The notes beneath the pieces are model-generated. The model saw only the letters and a list, made by a program, of their open reading frames with translations, made no database searches and was not told where the DNA came from. This document shows, piece by piece, positions 33,735 to 42,673 of a stretch of DNA of 64,000 nt. Every line of letters begins with the position of its first letter. Within the stretch, counting starts at the first letter, position 1. The stretch comes from Lachnospiraceae bacterium (lineage in GTDB: Bacteria; Bacillota; Clostridia; Lachnospirales; Lachnospiraceae): NCBI GenBank assembly GCA_022791575.1, contig JAAVZI010000080.1:1-64000 (forward strand). Reading direction: 5' to 3'. The position numbers and the translations under genes are program-made.

Positions 33735-35357
33735 ATGAAAATGATGAAAAAAGTAATTTCAGCAATTGCAGTGACAGCTATGGTCGCGGTAGCAGCAATT
33801 CCTGCAACATCATTGAAGGTAGAAGCAGCGCCAGCCTCTTACATTACCGGATATGATTTTGAAAATGGCACAGGAATGTCTCCTGGAGTAAATGGAGGTA
33901 CACCGCCTACAGTTGTAGACGATGCAGAAAGAGGAAGCAAGGTATTGAAGCTTGCAAATGGTTCATCCTCTAATCTGGAGGTCAAGACAGCTACAAATGG
34001 AATGGGTCCTTATGACCAGAAGATTGTTCAGGGAACACCAAGTAGTTTGAAATTTCCTAATCCTTTTGCTGGTAAGAGCTTAAGTGGTCTTTCCATTTCT
34101 TTCTGGATTAAAGTTCCGGATGATAATGCAGCTAAGACAGCAGCAGCGATCATGGGCTTTATCAGCGGTGATAAGACGGTACAGCATCCAGATAAGGAAG
34201 CTGGTATTGATGGTAAGGAAAGTGTTGAAGATGCACACGGACCTTATATTTATGGTATTACTTGTGGATATCAAGATCCGGTAGGCGATGGTTTTAATCC
34301 AATGGTATATTTCGTTGGGCTTCATCATAATAAACTGGAGCTGCATGATGAGGAAGGTATTTATTTAGGTGTAGCTAATAAGTGGCAGTATGTAACCATT
34401 ACAGCAAACAATTCAACAACGACTGTTTATGTGAATGGTGCTAAGAAAGAGTTATATAGAGTTATTGATAAACGTTGGAATGCAGGTGAGAAAGATCCTT
34501 CTAATCCTGTAAATACGACTCAGGTTAAATTCCTGGAAGCTATGGCATGGCCGGATATGCAGGCATATATTGGTAATACCGGATATAGTCCGACATCTGA
34601 GATTTGCCTGGATGAGATTACATTCTACAGCAGTGAGTTATCTGCAAGTGAAGTAGCAGCTTTGTATCAGACAGCGCAGTCTGGAAGTACAGTTAGTGGA
34701 GGCAGCACAGGTTCTAGTGGCGGTTCATCTTCTAGCGGCGGTTCATCTTCTGGTGGTAGCTCCAATAATGATGCTGCAAAACAGAAAGCAGCAGAAGCAG
34801 CGGCAGCAGCAGCAGCAGCTGAGGCAGCAGCAGTAGAGCAGAATAAAGGATTGACCGATGCAGTACTTGCTTCTTTGGAAGTAAAGGGTATGCCAAGTTC
34901 TGCAACTCTTTCAAAGTCAGCTATTTATAGAGGTACAAGTCAGTATACATCTATACAGGCCTCTTTGAATGGTGTTATTTTAAGAAATGGATTCCGCTTA
35001 TCTAATTTTATAGCTATGGATTTGAATTTTGGCGGAACACAGCCGCAGTCTGTTGCTAAGATTGTTGCAGATGTACCAAGCGGATTTAATACAGATAATA
35101 TTGTAGTTGCAAGAATTAATAGTGATGGTACTGTATCCGTATTAAAGCATACGATTGAGAATGGTAAGATTGTTGCGAAGACAAACCACTTCTCTACATA
35201 TGCAATTGTCAGCTTAGAGCCAGGTACTCCAGGAAGCGCTTCTGCTAATCTTCCGAAGACCGGTACAGTTGCAGGTGGAGTTGTAGCAGGATTTGGTGTT
35301 GTCAGTGTAGCGCTTGGAGTTCTTTTATTAAAAAAGAAAAAAACAGTGTTAGAATAA
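33735..35357 (+). CDS. Cell-wall-anchored LamG/concanavalin-like surface protein (LPKTG)
   Basis: A 540-residue exported protein. A signal peptide covers about residues 1-32 (MKMMKKVISAIAVTAMVAVA, cut near VEA-AP). Residues 40-315 look like a LamG or concanavalin-type sugar- or protein-binding beta sandwich (LSISFWIKVPDD; WQYVTITANNSTTTVYVNG; ICLDEITFYS). A Ser/Gly linker (316-345) and an Ala/Glu stretch follow, then a small domain ending NHFSTYAIVSLE. The C-terminus has LPKTG (about 506-510), a hydrophobic helix and a Lys-rich tail, so a sortase will anchor it. The neighbouring sortase gene makes that enzyme the obvious partner. Ligand unknown. Confidence 0.88.
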   Translation: MKMMKKVISAIAVTAMVAVAAIPATSLKVEAAPASYITGYDFENGTGMSPGVNGGTPPTVVDDAERGSKVLKLANGSSSNLEVKTATNGMGPYDQKIVQGTPSSLKFPNPFAGKSLSGLSISFWIKVPDDNAAKTAAAIMGFISGDKTVQHPDKEAGIDGKESVEDAHGPYIYGITCGYQDPVGDGFNPMVYFVGLHHNKLELHDEEGIYLGVANKWQYVTITANNSTTTVYVNGAKKELYRVIDKRWNAGEKDPSNPVNTTQVKFLEAMAWPDMQAYIGNTGYSPTSEICLDEITFYSSELSASEVAALYQTAQSGSTVSGGSTGSSGGSSSSGGSSSGGSSNNDAAKQKAAEAAAAAAAAEAAAVEQNKGLTDAVLASLEVKGMPSSATLSKSAIYRGTSQYTSIQASLNGVILRNGFRLSNFIAMDLNFGGTQPQSVAKIVADVPSGFNTDNIVVARINSDGTVSVLKHTIENGKIVAKTNHFSTYAIVSLEPGTPGSASANLPKTGTVAGGVVAGFGVVSVALGVLLLKKKKTVLE

Positions 35358-35380
35358 AGAACAAATGATAGAATTTGCAA

Positions 35381-35410
35381 GAGACCACACATTGTTGTGG
35401 TCTCTTTTTA
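35381..35410 (+). terminator. Terminator after the LPxTG gene
   Basis: GAGACCACA (35381-35389) pairs with TGTGGTCTC (35396-35404), followed by TTTTTA. Confidence 0.85.
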
Positions 35411-35461
35411 TTATATAACAAAGATATGGAGATAAATGTATATATATTTTACAATATGTTC

Positions 35462-35490
35462 TTGCTATCTTATAAATCATTCGTTATAAT
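35462..35490 (+). promoter_or_regulatory. Promoter of the YihY-family gene
   Basis: TTGCTA (35462-35467), 17 bases, TATAAT (35485-35490), 40 bases before the start. Confidence 0.65.
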
Positions 35491-35529
35491 AGAAAAAGTA
35501 TCTAAAAATCAAAAAGGAGTAGAAATCCT

Positions 35530-36450
35530 ATGCGTGGACCACGAGCAAACAATTCTAGACTGAGTGTTATGAAAAAAATTGTCCGTTTTATTTTTTTATT
35601 TATCGATAAGTTGCAGAAAGCACATATCGGCGCGTATGCTGCTCAGGCAGCATACTTTATTGTATTGTCTGGGATTCCGCTGCTGATGATGCTCTTAGCG
35701 TTGATTCAATATACACCGCTTACGAAAAGTATGCTTTTGGAAATGTTTTCTTCATTTTTGCCCTCTGTGCTGATGCCATTTATAATAGCGGTTATGGATG
35801 AAGTATATACTAAGTCTGTAACACTGATTTCCATAACAGCGATTATTGCATTTTGGTCCGGGGCAAGAGGAATGTTGGCGATTACAGCAGGATGCAACAA
35901 TATCTATGGTGTGAAGGAGACAAGAAATTATTTTATCCTGCGGCTGCGTTCGGCTGTACATACACTAATATTGTTGGTAGCAGTGATTGTTGCTATGCTG
36001 CTTTTTGTGTTCAGTGAGCAGAGGCTGGATTTCCTGGCAGAGCGTTTTGTAGTAGTAGATGTAATCATGAATGCAGTCGGTAAAGTACGGTTTTTAATGG
36101 CTCTGGCTATTGAACTTTGTATATTTTTGTTTATTTATAAGCTAGTGCCGAACCGGAAAGGAAAACTCGGATGGCAGATTCCGGGGGCATTATTTGCAGC
36201 AGTGGGATGGAGCGGTTTTTCTTATTTCTATTCTATTTATGTAGGCGGATTTAGTAATATGTCCTATATGTATGGGAGCTTAACAACCATCATAATTTTT
36301 ATGTTATGGATCTATACCTGCATGTACATTTTATTGATTGGAGCAGGGATTAATGCTTGTATAGAACGCTATCCCCGCTGGCGGAAATGGGAGAAAATAC
36401 GTAAAAAAGAGGAAAAAACAGAAGTAAAGGCAGCAGAAGTTAAAAAATAA
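35530..36450 (+). CDS. YihY/BrkB-family inner membrane protein
   Basis: A 306-residue protein with about six membrane helices and the family's typical segments: GAYAAQAAYFIVLSGIPLLM near the start, WSGARGMLAI and NNIYGVKETR in the middle, and YGSLTTIIIFMLWIYTCMYI late. The family was once called ribonuclease BN, but that activity belongs to another gene; the true role is unclear. A Lys/Glu-rich cytoplasmic tail ends the protein. AAAGGAG lies 9-10 bases before ATG 35530. Single-gene unit. Confidence 0.9.
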   Translation: MRGPRANNSRLSVMKKIVRFIFLFIDKLQKAHIGAYAAQAAYFIVLSGIPLLMMLLALIQYTPLTKSMLLEMFSSFLPSVLMPFIIAVMDEVYTKSVTLISITAIIAFWSGARGMLAITAGCNNIYGVKETRNYFILRLRSAVHTLILLVAVIVAMLLFVFSEQRLDFLAERFVVVDVIMNAVGKVRFLMALAIELCIFLFIYKLVPNRKGKLGWQIPGALFAAVGWSGFSYFYSIYVGGFSNMSYMYGSLTTIIIFMLWIYTCMYILLIGAGINACIERYPRWRKWEKIRKKEEKTEVKAAEVKK

Positions 36451-36453
36451 TAC

Positions 36454-36482
36454 TTGCATTTTGAGGAAAGATATGCTAAAAT
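36454..36482 (+). promoter_or_regulatory. Promoter of the rplS operon
   Basis: TTGCAT (36454-36459), 17 bases, TAAAAT (36477-36482). The leader to 36564 is about 75 bases; I could not fold a known L19 leader in it. Confidence 0.6.
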
Positions 36483-36563
36483 AAATCGTTGTGAGATAGA
36501 AGAGATGGTCCTCTGTTGCATTACTGCATTAAGAACGTCAAATAATGAAGGAGGTTCACACAA

Positions 36564-36911
36564 ATGAATGATATTATTAAGAACATTGAAGCGGAACAGA
36601 TGAAAGAGACAGTTGATGAGTTTCGTGTAGGTGATACGGTAAAAGTTCATGCAAAGGTAAAAGAGGGTAACCGTGAGAGAATTCAGATTTTTGAAGGTAC
36701 GGTTATTAAGAGACAGGGTGGAAGTAACAGAGAGACTTTCACAGTCAGAAAGAATTCTAATGGAATCGGTGTGGAGAAAACTTGGCCGCTTCATTCCCCT
36801 AATGTGGAGAAAATTGAAGTTGTCCGCAGAGGTAAAGTAAGAAGAGCAAAACTCTATTACTTAAGAGGTCGTGTAGGAAAGCGTGCAAAGGTAAAGGAAT
36901 TAGTAAAATAA
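36564..36911 (+). CDS. rplS: Ribosomal protein L19
   Basis: A 115-residue protein of normal size, with the conserved [20 protein letters not shown] start and the C-terminal [21 protein letters not shown]19 sits at the interface of the 30S and 50S subunits. GGAGG precedes the ATG. A terminator follows, which may let rplS be made in excess of the signal peptidase, rbgA and rnhB genes behind it. Confidence 0.98.
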   Translation: MNDIIKNIEAEQMKETVDEFRVGDTVKVHAKVKEGNRERIQIFEGTVIKRQGGSNRETFTVRKNSNGIGVEKTWPLHSPNVEKIEVVRRGKVRRAKLYYLRGRVGKRAKVKELVK

Positions 36912-36925
36912 TTATTTTGAAAACA

Positions 36926-36950
36926 GGGACAATTCATATTGTCCTTTTTT
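36926..36950 (+). terminator. Terminator after rplS
   Basis: GGACAAT (36927-36933) pairs with ATTGTCC (36938-36944), then six T. The stem is short, so partial read-through into the next genes is likely. Confidence 0.75.
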
Positions 36951-36981
36951 CATATAGCAGGATAAAGTATAAGGTGACGAT

Positions 36982-37560
36982 ATGAGGAAGAAGCAGCTGC
37001 GTTTTTATGAAAAAGAAAAAAAGATTAATATAAGGCTTGTACAGAAAATTGCTTTGTGGATATTTCAGATTGCTGTAGTGGCAGCAATTGCGATTGTAAC
37101 AGCATTTTTCTGGGGACAAAAAGCGCCGGTGATTGGTTCTTCCATGGAGCCCGGAGTGAAAGCAGGGACTTCTGTCTGGATTAATAAGGCCGCTTATATG
37201 CTGTCATCTCCAGAGCGGTTTGATGTGATTGTATTTAAGCCAAACGGCAATAAAAAGGAATATTTTTATGTAAAACGTGTAATTGGTATGCCAGGTGAGA
37301 CTATTCAGATTATTAATGGACAGATTTATATTGATGGAGAATTATTGAAGGAACATGGAGAACGAGAATTAATTGAGGACCCGGGAATTGCTTCGGAACC
37401 GTATAAGATAGGAAACGAAGAATATTTTGTATTGGGGGATAACCGCAATAATAGTGAAGACAGCAGGTATGCAGATATAGGAACTATTAAATTTGATGAT
37501 ATCGAAGGCAGCGCCTGGCTGTGGAGCAGTGAAGGTTTCCAGTTTGGCAGAATAGAATAA
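36982..37560 (+). CDS. lepB: Signal peptidase I
   Basis: A 192-residue protein with one membrane helix near residues 20-45 and the Ser/Lys catalytic pair: Ser54 in GSSMEPG and Lys98 in YVKRVIGMPGE. The family boxes ERFDVIVFKP and LGDNRNNSEDSR are present. It cuts signal peptides from exported proteins on the outer face of the membrane. A weak AAGGTGA site precedes the ATG. A second, very long signal peptidase lies two genes downstream. Confidence 0.95.
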   Translation: MRKKQLRFYEKEKKINIRLVQKIALWIFQIAVVAAIAIVTAFFWGQKAPVIGSSMEPGVKAGTSVWINKAAYMLSSPERFDVIVFKPNGNKKEYFYVKRVIGMPGETIQIINGQIYIDGELLKEHGERELIEDPGIASEPYKIGNEEYFVLGDNRNNSEDSRYADIGTIKFDDIEGSAWLWSSEGFQFGRIE

Positions 37561-37575
37561 ACGGAGGACATACTT

Positions 37576-38418
37576 ATGCATTTTCAGTGGTATCCAGGCC
37601 ATATGACCAAGGCCAGAAGAATGATGCAGGAGGATATAAAGTTAATTGATTTGATTATTGAATTGGTGGATGCAAGGGTGCCTTTAAGCAGCCGTAATCC
37701 AGATATTGACCAGCTGGGGCAGAATAAGTCACGGCTTATTTTGCTGAATAAATCAGATTTGGCAGATGAGAAATATAATAAGCAGTGGAGTCAATATTTT
37801 AAAGAAAAAGGGTACTTTGTTGCTTCTGTTAATGCTAGAAACGGAGACGGACTGAAATCTATTAATTCAGTAATACAGCAGGCGTGCAAGGAAAAGATTG
37901 AAAGAGATCGAAAAAGAGGAATTTTAAATAGACCTGTAAGAGCTATGGTGGCAGGAATTCCTAATGTGGGAAAATCTACTTTTATTAATTCGTATGCTAA
38001 AAAAGCCTGTACTAAAACGGGTAATAAGCCAGGTGTTACAAAAGGAAAGCAATGGATTCGCCTGAATAAATCCTTGGAACTGCTGGATACGCCGGGAATT
38101 CTCTGGCCTAAGTTTGAAGATCAGGCGGTGGGGCTAAGGCTTGCTTTTATTGGTTCTATGAAAGATGAATTATTAAATACTGAAGAACTAGCGTTGGAAT
38201 TAATTGGTTTTTTAGTAAAACAGTATTCGGGTGTTTTGTCAGCGCGTTATGGGCTTGATGAGCAGGAAGACCGATTTGGAGTGTTGAAAGACATAGCAGA
38301 AAACAGACATTGTATACAAAGTGGCGGAAAGTTGGATACAGAGAAAGCTGCCAATATGCTTTTGGATGAATTTAGAAATGGTAAATTAGGAAGGCTGACA
38401 TTAGAATTTCCAGAATAA
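37576..38418 (+). CDS. rbgA: Ribosome biogenesis GTPase RbgA (YlqF)
   Basis: A 280-residue, circularly permuted GTPase: NKSDLAD (G4) comes first, then GIPNVGKST (G1) and DTPGILWPKF (G3). It opens with the family's HFQWYPGHMTKARR motif. RbgA acts late in 50S subunit assembly. The order rplS, rbgA, rnhB, ylqG, ylqH matches Bacillus subtilis, with signal peptidase genes inserted. GGAGG precedes the ATG. Confidence 0.97.
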   Translation: MHFQWYPGHMTKARRMMQEDIKLIDLIIELVDARVPLSSRNPDIDQLGQNKSRLILLNKSDLADEKYNKQWSQYFKEKGYFVASVNARNGDGLKSINSVIQQACKEKIERDRKRGILNRPVRAMVAGIPNVGKSTFINSYAKKACTKTGNKPGVTKGKQWIRLNKSLELLDTPGILWPKFEDQAVGLRLAFIGSMKDELLNTEELALELIGFLVKQYSGVLSARYGLDEQEDRFGVLKDIAENRHCIQSGGKLDTEKAANMLLDEFRNGKLGRLTLEFPE

Positions 38419-38448
38419 TAAATGCGATAATATGAGGTGAAGTTACCT

Positions 38449-41400
38449 ATGAAAATGAAGTGGATAGATTTTGACGAAATGGAAAAAGCTGAGGATGACT
38501 TTGATGAAACAGAAGATATGAAAGAAAAAGAAGAGGACGGTCTGGATATAGCCTTGATTAGGAAGCTGGCAGAAGAAGAGACGAAAGAGTCAGAAGCAGA
38601 TGATGAGGCTTACTGGGCGCTTCCATGGCATGTAAATGAGAGGAAGGCAAAAGAAGATAATGTAGATGCAGATGAGTATTATTTTCAGTTGCCGTCTGAA
38701 CAGGATTCTTCTCCACGGGATAGCATGAATGAGGTAGAAGAAGAGTTTTTTGCTCCGGTTGGTCAGGAGAAGGATATTTATTCGATATCAGAGGAAGAGG
38801 CAGAAAAAATTTCTCTTGAGGAAAAACGTGCTCGTATGGAGAAAATTTTCGGCGTGAATGTATCTGCTGCAGAAGAAAAGTCTGTAAAAGAGGTCGAGGA
38901 TGTACAGGAGGATCTGGATCTGGCAGAAATTCATTTTGAAGAAATGGCAGAGCAGATGATAAGAGAGCTGCAGGAAGAAGAGCATTACAAAAGGAACAGA
39001 TCCAGGCATAGAGAAAAGGGAATAAATACCAAGGAAGATCGGCTAAAAAATAGTGGAAAAAAAATACAAGACAAAGAACAGCCGGAATATAAAGAGAAAA
39101 AAGTGAAAGATAAAGAACAACTAGAATATAAAGAGGAAAAACGTCAAGATGAAGAACAATTAGAATATAAAGCGAAAAAAATACAAGATGAAGAACAGTT
39201 AAAATATAAAGAGCTCCAAGACCAAAAACAGCCAGAATATAAAAAGGAAAAGCTCCAAGACAAAGAACAGCCAGAATATAGAGAGGAAAGGTTCCAAGAC
39301 AAAGAACAGCCAGAATATAAAGAGGAAAGGTTCCAAGACAAAGAACAGTCAAAATATAAAGAGGGAAAGTACCAAAAAAAAGAACAGTCAAAATATAAAG
39401 AGGAAAAATTCCAAGACAAAGAACAGTTAGAATATAAAGAGGAAAAGCTCCAAGACGAAGAACAGCTGGCGTATAAAAAGAAAAAAATTAAAAAGAGGGA
39501 ACAGCTGAAGTATAGAAAGAAAAAAAAGCAGGATGAGCAGCTGGAATTAACAGAGGGAAGAACAAATGAAGAGCAACTAGAACTGATAGGGGAAAACATA
39601 AAAGAAGAACAGTCAGAATATGAAAATGTAAAGTCAGAACAGAATCGATATTATAATCCACTGGAGTTTGAGAAGGAAGTTCCAAATGAAGCAGAAGAGA
39701 AACGTTATGCGAATTTTAAAGAGAAATATCTGACGGAACAGGTGATGAATAAAGAAGCCAGGGAAGAAGCGAAAGCAAGAGCAGAAGCAGAGGCAAAAGA
39801 GTTAGAGGAATTAAAGGCAGCTGAAGAAATGGAACAGGGTTCCTGGTTTAAAAGGAACAGATTTTTTAGAAAACTGGAGGAAAGAGAACAGAATCGGAAT
39901 GAAGATGTTCCTTGGTTTGTTGAAGAATATAATAAGAAAAAGGCAGAATCGGCGCCAAATGTTCCAAAATGGAAGGATGAGCCGCTGCCAGAACAAGAAG
40001 AAATGGAACAGGAAAGCCCGGCATTTTCAAACTCATTGGAACATTCTTCTCGGCAAGAGTTGACGGGCAGTGTGAAGGGCAATCGAGAAACAGAAGCAGG
40101 GGAATCTTTTATAAGTGATGAAATACCAGAAGAAAATTTGATTAATCATGTAGATGATCTGCATAATAACATTGCTTATGAATACATGCAGGAAGAAGAG
40201 CCGGAAAACAGAAAAAAAATACTAAGGAGACATAGGATCAGTGGGCAGTCTCCTTCCCTAGAGGTTGGTAAACGGAGTGGAAAGTCCCCCTCCTTAGAAA
40301 TCGGCGGACAGAAGAGAAAAAATAAAGAAGTTCAGCAGGAACAAAAGATAATCGAGGAAGAATTTACTAAAGAGCAGAAGAGAGAAATTAAAGAAGAATC
40401 TAAAGAAAAAATAATATCAAAAGAACGGGAAGTTGTAGAAGAAATTCTTATAAAAAATAATGTTAAAAGCAGTACTTTTTCCAATCAGGAAAGAAGGAAT
40501 GCGCAAGAAATTAAGAGTGCAGTAAAAGAAAATACAAAGGATGAAATAAGTGAAAAACGCATAAGAGAGACTAAAATAGATGAAAAATCGCAGAGGGCGA
40601 ATATAGAGCATGAAGATGAGTCAGAAGCGATAAAAGGAATTACTAAGAGAAAAATTAGTACTAGAACTACAAAAGAGCTTAGAAAACGAGAAAAGCCAGA
40701 GCTAATAAAAAATGGGTATGAAATTCCAGAAATAGAAATACAAGCAAATGATTTTGAAGATAAAGCGTCCGAGCAGGAAGAAAGAAAAGCAGAGAGAGCC
40801 GTAGCACGAACAGAACATCATTTGATGAATGGTTCAGGTCAAAGAGAGCGAGTAAGAGTCGCAGAGAATAAAGAAAGGGCAAGAAGTGTAGAAGAAACGG
40901 AAAAAAAGCCTGTAGTCCGTAGAGCACCAGAGCCTAGAAAAGTTAGAACACTGCCAGAAAATACGAAGCAGGAATTCCCTATGGAGCCTCAGGATAAGGA
41001 TCTCATTGGTGTTCTACAAAAACGTACCATTCCCAGCCGTAAGCGGAAAAGCCCTGATCGGATTCGTGAAATTTATGAAAAACAGGGTCAAGAGGACCCA
41101 TTAAATCTGGAACGAGTGAATCTTAGAGATTCCGAGCCAGCGCTGCAGCGTGTTCCAGAACCAGAGTCTGTGCAGCCGGAAAAAAAGATTACCAAGCTTC
41201 AGAGTGCATTTGAGGAGGAATTCCAGACTGGTGGTGCAGAGGACTGGTATACAGGAAAAAGCCGGGAACATGGAAAAACAGCACCGGCACTTCAGGAACA
41301 AAAGGATCCTGGTCCTAAAAAGAAAAAAGAGCCTTCTCGGAAATTTGTGAAAGAATTAATCTGGCTGATTGTGTCTGTATTAATTGTAATAGTTATTACA

Positions 41401-41877
41401 TTTCTGTTGGTAGAATTCGTAGGTCAGCGGACAGAGGTCAATGGACATTCCATGCAGAACACATTGCAGGATGGTGATAATTTAATTGTAGATAAGATTT
41501 CTTATGCCTTTAAAGACCCGGAGCGATTTGATATTATTGTGTTTCCCCATACGAATGCGAAAGGGGAAGAAGTCTATTATATTAAACGAATTATTGGTAT
41601 GCCGGGGGAACGAGTACAGATATCAAATGGGTTTATTTACATTAATGGCCAACAGCTGCAGGAATCCTATGGGATGGATAACGAGCTGGTATTGAATCCA
41701 GGGCTTGCAGAACGGGAAATTCAGCTTACAGAAGATGAATATTTTGTCTTGGGAGACAACCGGAACAACAGTTCGGACAGTCGTGAGATAGGCAATATTA
41801 AGAGAAACATTATTGTAGGACGTGCGTGGTTTCGTATCTGGCCGTTTTCCGGCTTTGGCCTGTTAAAGCATCAGTAA
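38449..41877 (+). CDS. Signal peptidase I with a very long, repeat-filled N-terminal region
   Basis: A 1142-residue protein. The last 180 residues are a complete signal peptidase I: membrane helix at about 971-991, Ser1001 in NGHSMQ, Lys1046 in YYIKRIIGMPGE, and LGDNRNNSSDSRE. The first 950 or so residues are extremely rich in Glu, Lys, Gln and Arg, with no membrane or signal segment, so they must be cytoplasmic and mostly disordered or coiled. Residues about 203-364 hold roughly a dozen 13-residue repeats of the type EERFQDKEQPEYK. Normal enzymes are 170-200 residues. ATG 38449 has GAGGTG eight bases before it; the GTG at 38437 overlaps that site. The reading frame is open throughout, so the fusion is real in this sequence. 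Confidence 0.88.
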   Translation: MKMKWIDFDEMEKAEDDFDETEDMKEKEEDGLDIALIRKLAEEETKESEADDEAYWALPWHVNERKAKEDNVDADEYYFQLPSEQDSSPRDSMNEVEEEFFAPVGQEKDIYSISEEEAEKISLEEKRARMEKIFGVNVSAAEEKSVKEVEDVQEDLDLAEIHFEEMAEQMIRELQEEEHYKRNRSRHREKGINTKEDRLKNSGKKIQDKEQPEYKEKKVKDKEQLEYKEEKRQDEEQLEYKAKKIQDEEQLKYKELQDQKQPEYKKEKLQDKEQPEYREERFQDKEQPEYKEERFQDKEQSKYKEGKYQKKEQSKYKEEKFQDKEQLEYKEEKLQDEEQLAYKKKKIKKREQLKYRKKKKQDEQLELTEGRTNEEQLELIGENIKEEQSEYENVKSEQNRYYNPLEFEKEVPNEAEEKRYANFKEKYLTEQVMNKEAREEAKARAEAEAKELEELKAAEEMEQGSWFKRNRFFRKLEEREQNRNEDVPWFVEEYNKKKAESAPNVPKWKDEPLPEQEEMEQESPAFSNSLEHSSRQELTGSVKGNRETEAGESFISDEIPEENLINHVDDLHNNIAYEYMQEEEPENRKKILRRHRISGQSPSLEVGKRSGKSPSLEIGGQKRKNKEVQQEQKIIEEEFTKEQKREIKEESKEKIISKEREVVEEILIKNNVKSSTFSNQERRNAQEIKSAVKENTKDEISEKRIRETKIDEKSQRANIEHEDESEAIKGITKRKISTRTTKELRKREKPELIKNGYEIPEIEIQANDFEDKASEQEERKAERAVARTEHHLMNGSGQRERVRVAENKERARSVEETEKKPVVRRAPEPRKVRTLPENTKQEFPMEPQDKDLIGVLQKRTIPSRKRKSPDRIREIYEKQGQEDPLNLERVNLRDSEPALQRVPEPESVQPEKKITKLQSAFEEEFQTGGAEDWYTGKSREHGKTAPALQEQKDPGPKKKKEPSRKFVKELIWLIVSVLIVIVITFLLVEFVGQRTEVNGHSMQNTLQDGDNLIVDKISYAFKDPERFDIIVFPHTNAKGEEVYYIKRIIGMPGERVQISNGFIYINGQQLQESYGMDNELVLNPGLAEREIQLTEDEYFVLGDNRNNSSDSREIGNIKRNIIVGRAWFRIWPFSGFGLLKHQ
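39055..39545 (+). repeat. 39-base tandem repeats coding for 13-residue charged units
   Basis: About a dozen diverged copies of a 39-base unit (core CAAGACAAAGAACAGCCAGA, then AATATAAAGAGGAA). All keep the reading frame of the signal peptidase gene. Adjacent units near 39280-39350 are almost identical, so recent copying by slippage or recombination is likely. Confidence 0.85.
40243..40314 (+). repeat. Two tandem copies of a dispersed hairpin repeat inside the signal peptidase gene
   Basis: Two 36-base units encode SGQSPSLEVG and SGKSPSLEIG. The second (AAAGTCCCCCTCCTTAGAAA then TCGGCGGACAGAAG, 40281-40314) is nearly the same as non-coding copies at 46124-46158 and 61835-61868. Confidence 0.65.
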
Positions 41878-41894
41878 GAGTTGTGGAGAATAAT

Positions 41895-42665
41895 ATGGAC
41901 GGAAGAAAAAACATTTCAGATATTAAAGCAGAACTAAAGGCGGCAGACACACAGGCTCTGTCTGCTCTCCTATCTGTGTATCGCTTGGATGAGCGCAAGG
42001 GTGTACAAAATTTGCTTCGTCAGTATGAGCGGCAGGCAGAGAAACTGGCTCAGGAGAAGCTGCGCATCGAGCGGATGAAAGAGTATGAACGCAAATACAG
42101 TCAATACCAGAATATATGTGGAATCGATGAAGCTGGAAGAGGGCCATTTGCCGGGCCAGTAGTAGCGGGAGCAGTAATACTTCCTAAGGACTGCAGCATA
42201 TTGTATTTGAATGATTCCAAACAGCTTTCGGAGAAAAGAAGAGAAGAGCTGTATGATATGATTATGGAGAAGGCCAACGCGGTAGGAGTTGGTATTGTCA
42301 GTCCGCAGGTGATTGATGAGATTAATATTCTGCAGGCTACTTATGAAGCTATGCGTCAGGCAGTTCAGAAACTGGATATTTCCCCGGATCTATTATTAAA
42401 TGATGCAGTTACAATTCCTGGAATTTCCATTCCGCAGATACCGATTATCAAAGGTGATGCAAAGAGCCTGTCTATTGCGGCAGCATCGGTAATTGCTAAG
42501 GTGACCAGGGATCGGTTAATGGTGGAATATGATAAGATCATGCCAGAATACGGATTTGCAGCTAATAAGGGGTATGGTTCTAAGCAGCACATAGAAGCGC
42601 TGAAGAAATATGGAATGACTCCGATTCATCGTAAAACATTTATACATAATTATGTTGAGGTATAG
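41895..42665 (+). CDS. rnhB: Ribonuclease HII
   Basis: A 256-residue protein. The catalytic core begins at GIDEAGRGPFAGPVVAGAV with the first acidic pair, and continues with LNDSKQLSEKRRE and IKGDAKSLSIAAASVIAKVTRD. It cuts RNA in RNA-DNA hybrids and removes single ribonucleotides from DNA. About 70 N-terminal helical residues precede the core, as in B. subtilis RnhB. ATG 41895 with GTGGAG was chosen over the longer frame from 41826, which would overlap the signal peptidase gene. Confidence 0.96.
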   Translation: MDGRKNISDIKAELKAADTQALSALLSVYRLDERKGVQNLLRQYERQAEKLAQEKLRIERMKEYERKYSQYQNICGIDEAGRGPFAGPVVAGAVILPKDCSILYLNDSKQLSEKRREELYDMIMEKANAVGVGIVSPQVIDEINILQATYEAMRQAVQKLDISPDLLLNDAVTIPGISIPQIPIIKGDAKSLSIAAASVIAKVTRDRLMVEYDKIMPEYGFAANKGYGSKQHIEALKKYGMTPIHRKTFIHNYVEV

Positions 42666-42673
42666 GTGAGGAT

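Noticed and set aside
36483-36563. L19 autoregulatory leader
   Set aside because: I could not build a convincing stem matching a known L19 leader in these 80 bases.
38558-39391. 277-codon open frame on the minus strand
   Set aside because: It is the shadow of the repetitive, Glu/Lys-rich signal peptidase gene; it has no ribosome site and a low-complexity product.
39055-39545. Possible CRISPR array (regular 39-base repeats)
   Set aside because: There are no unique spacers, the repeats are joined head to tail, they keep a protein frame, and no cas gene is near.
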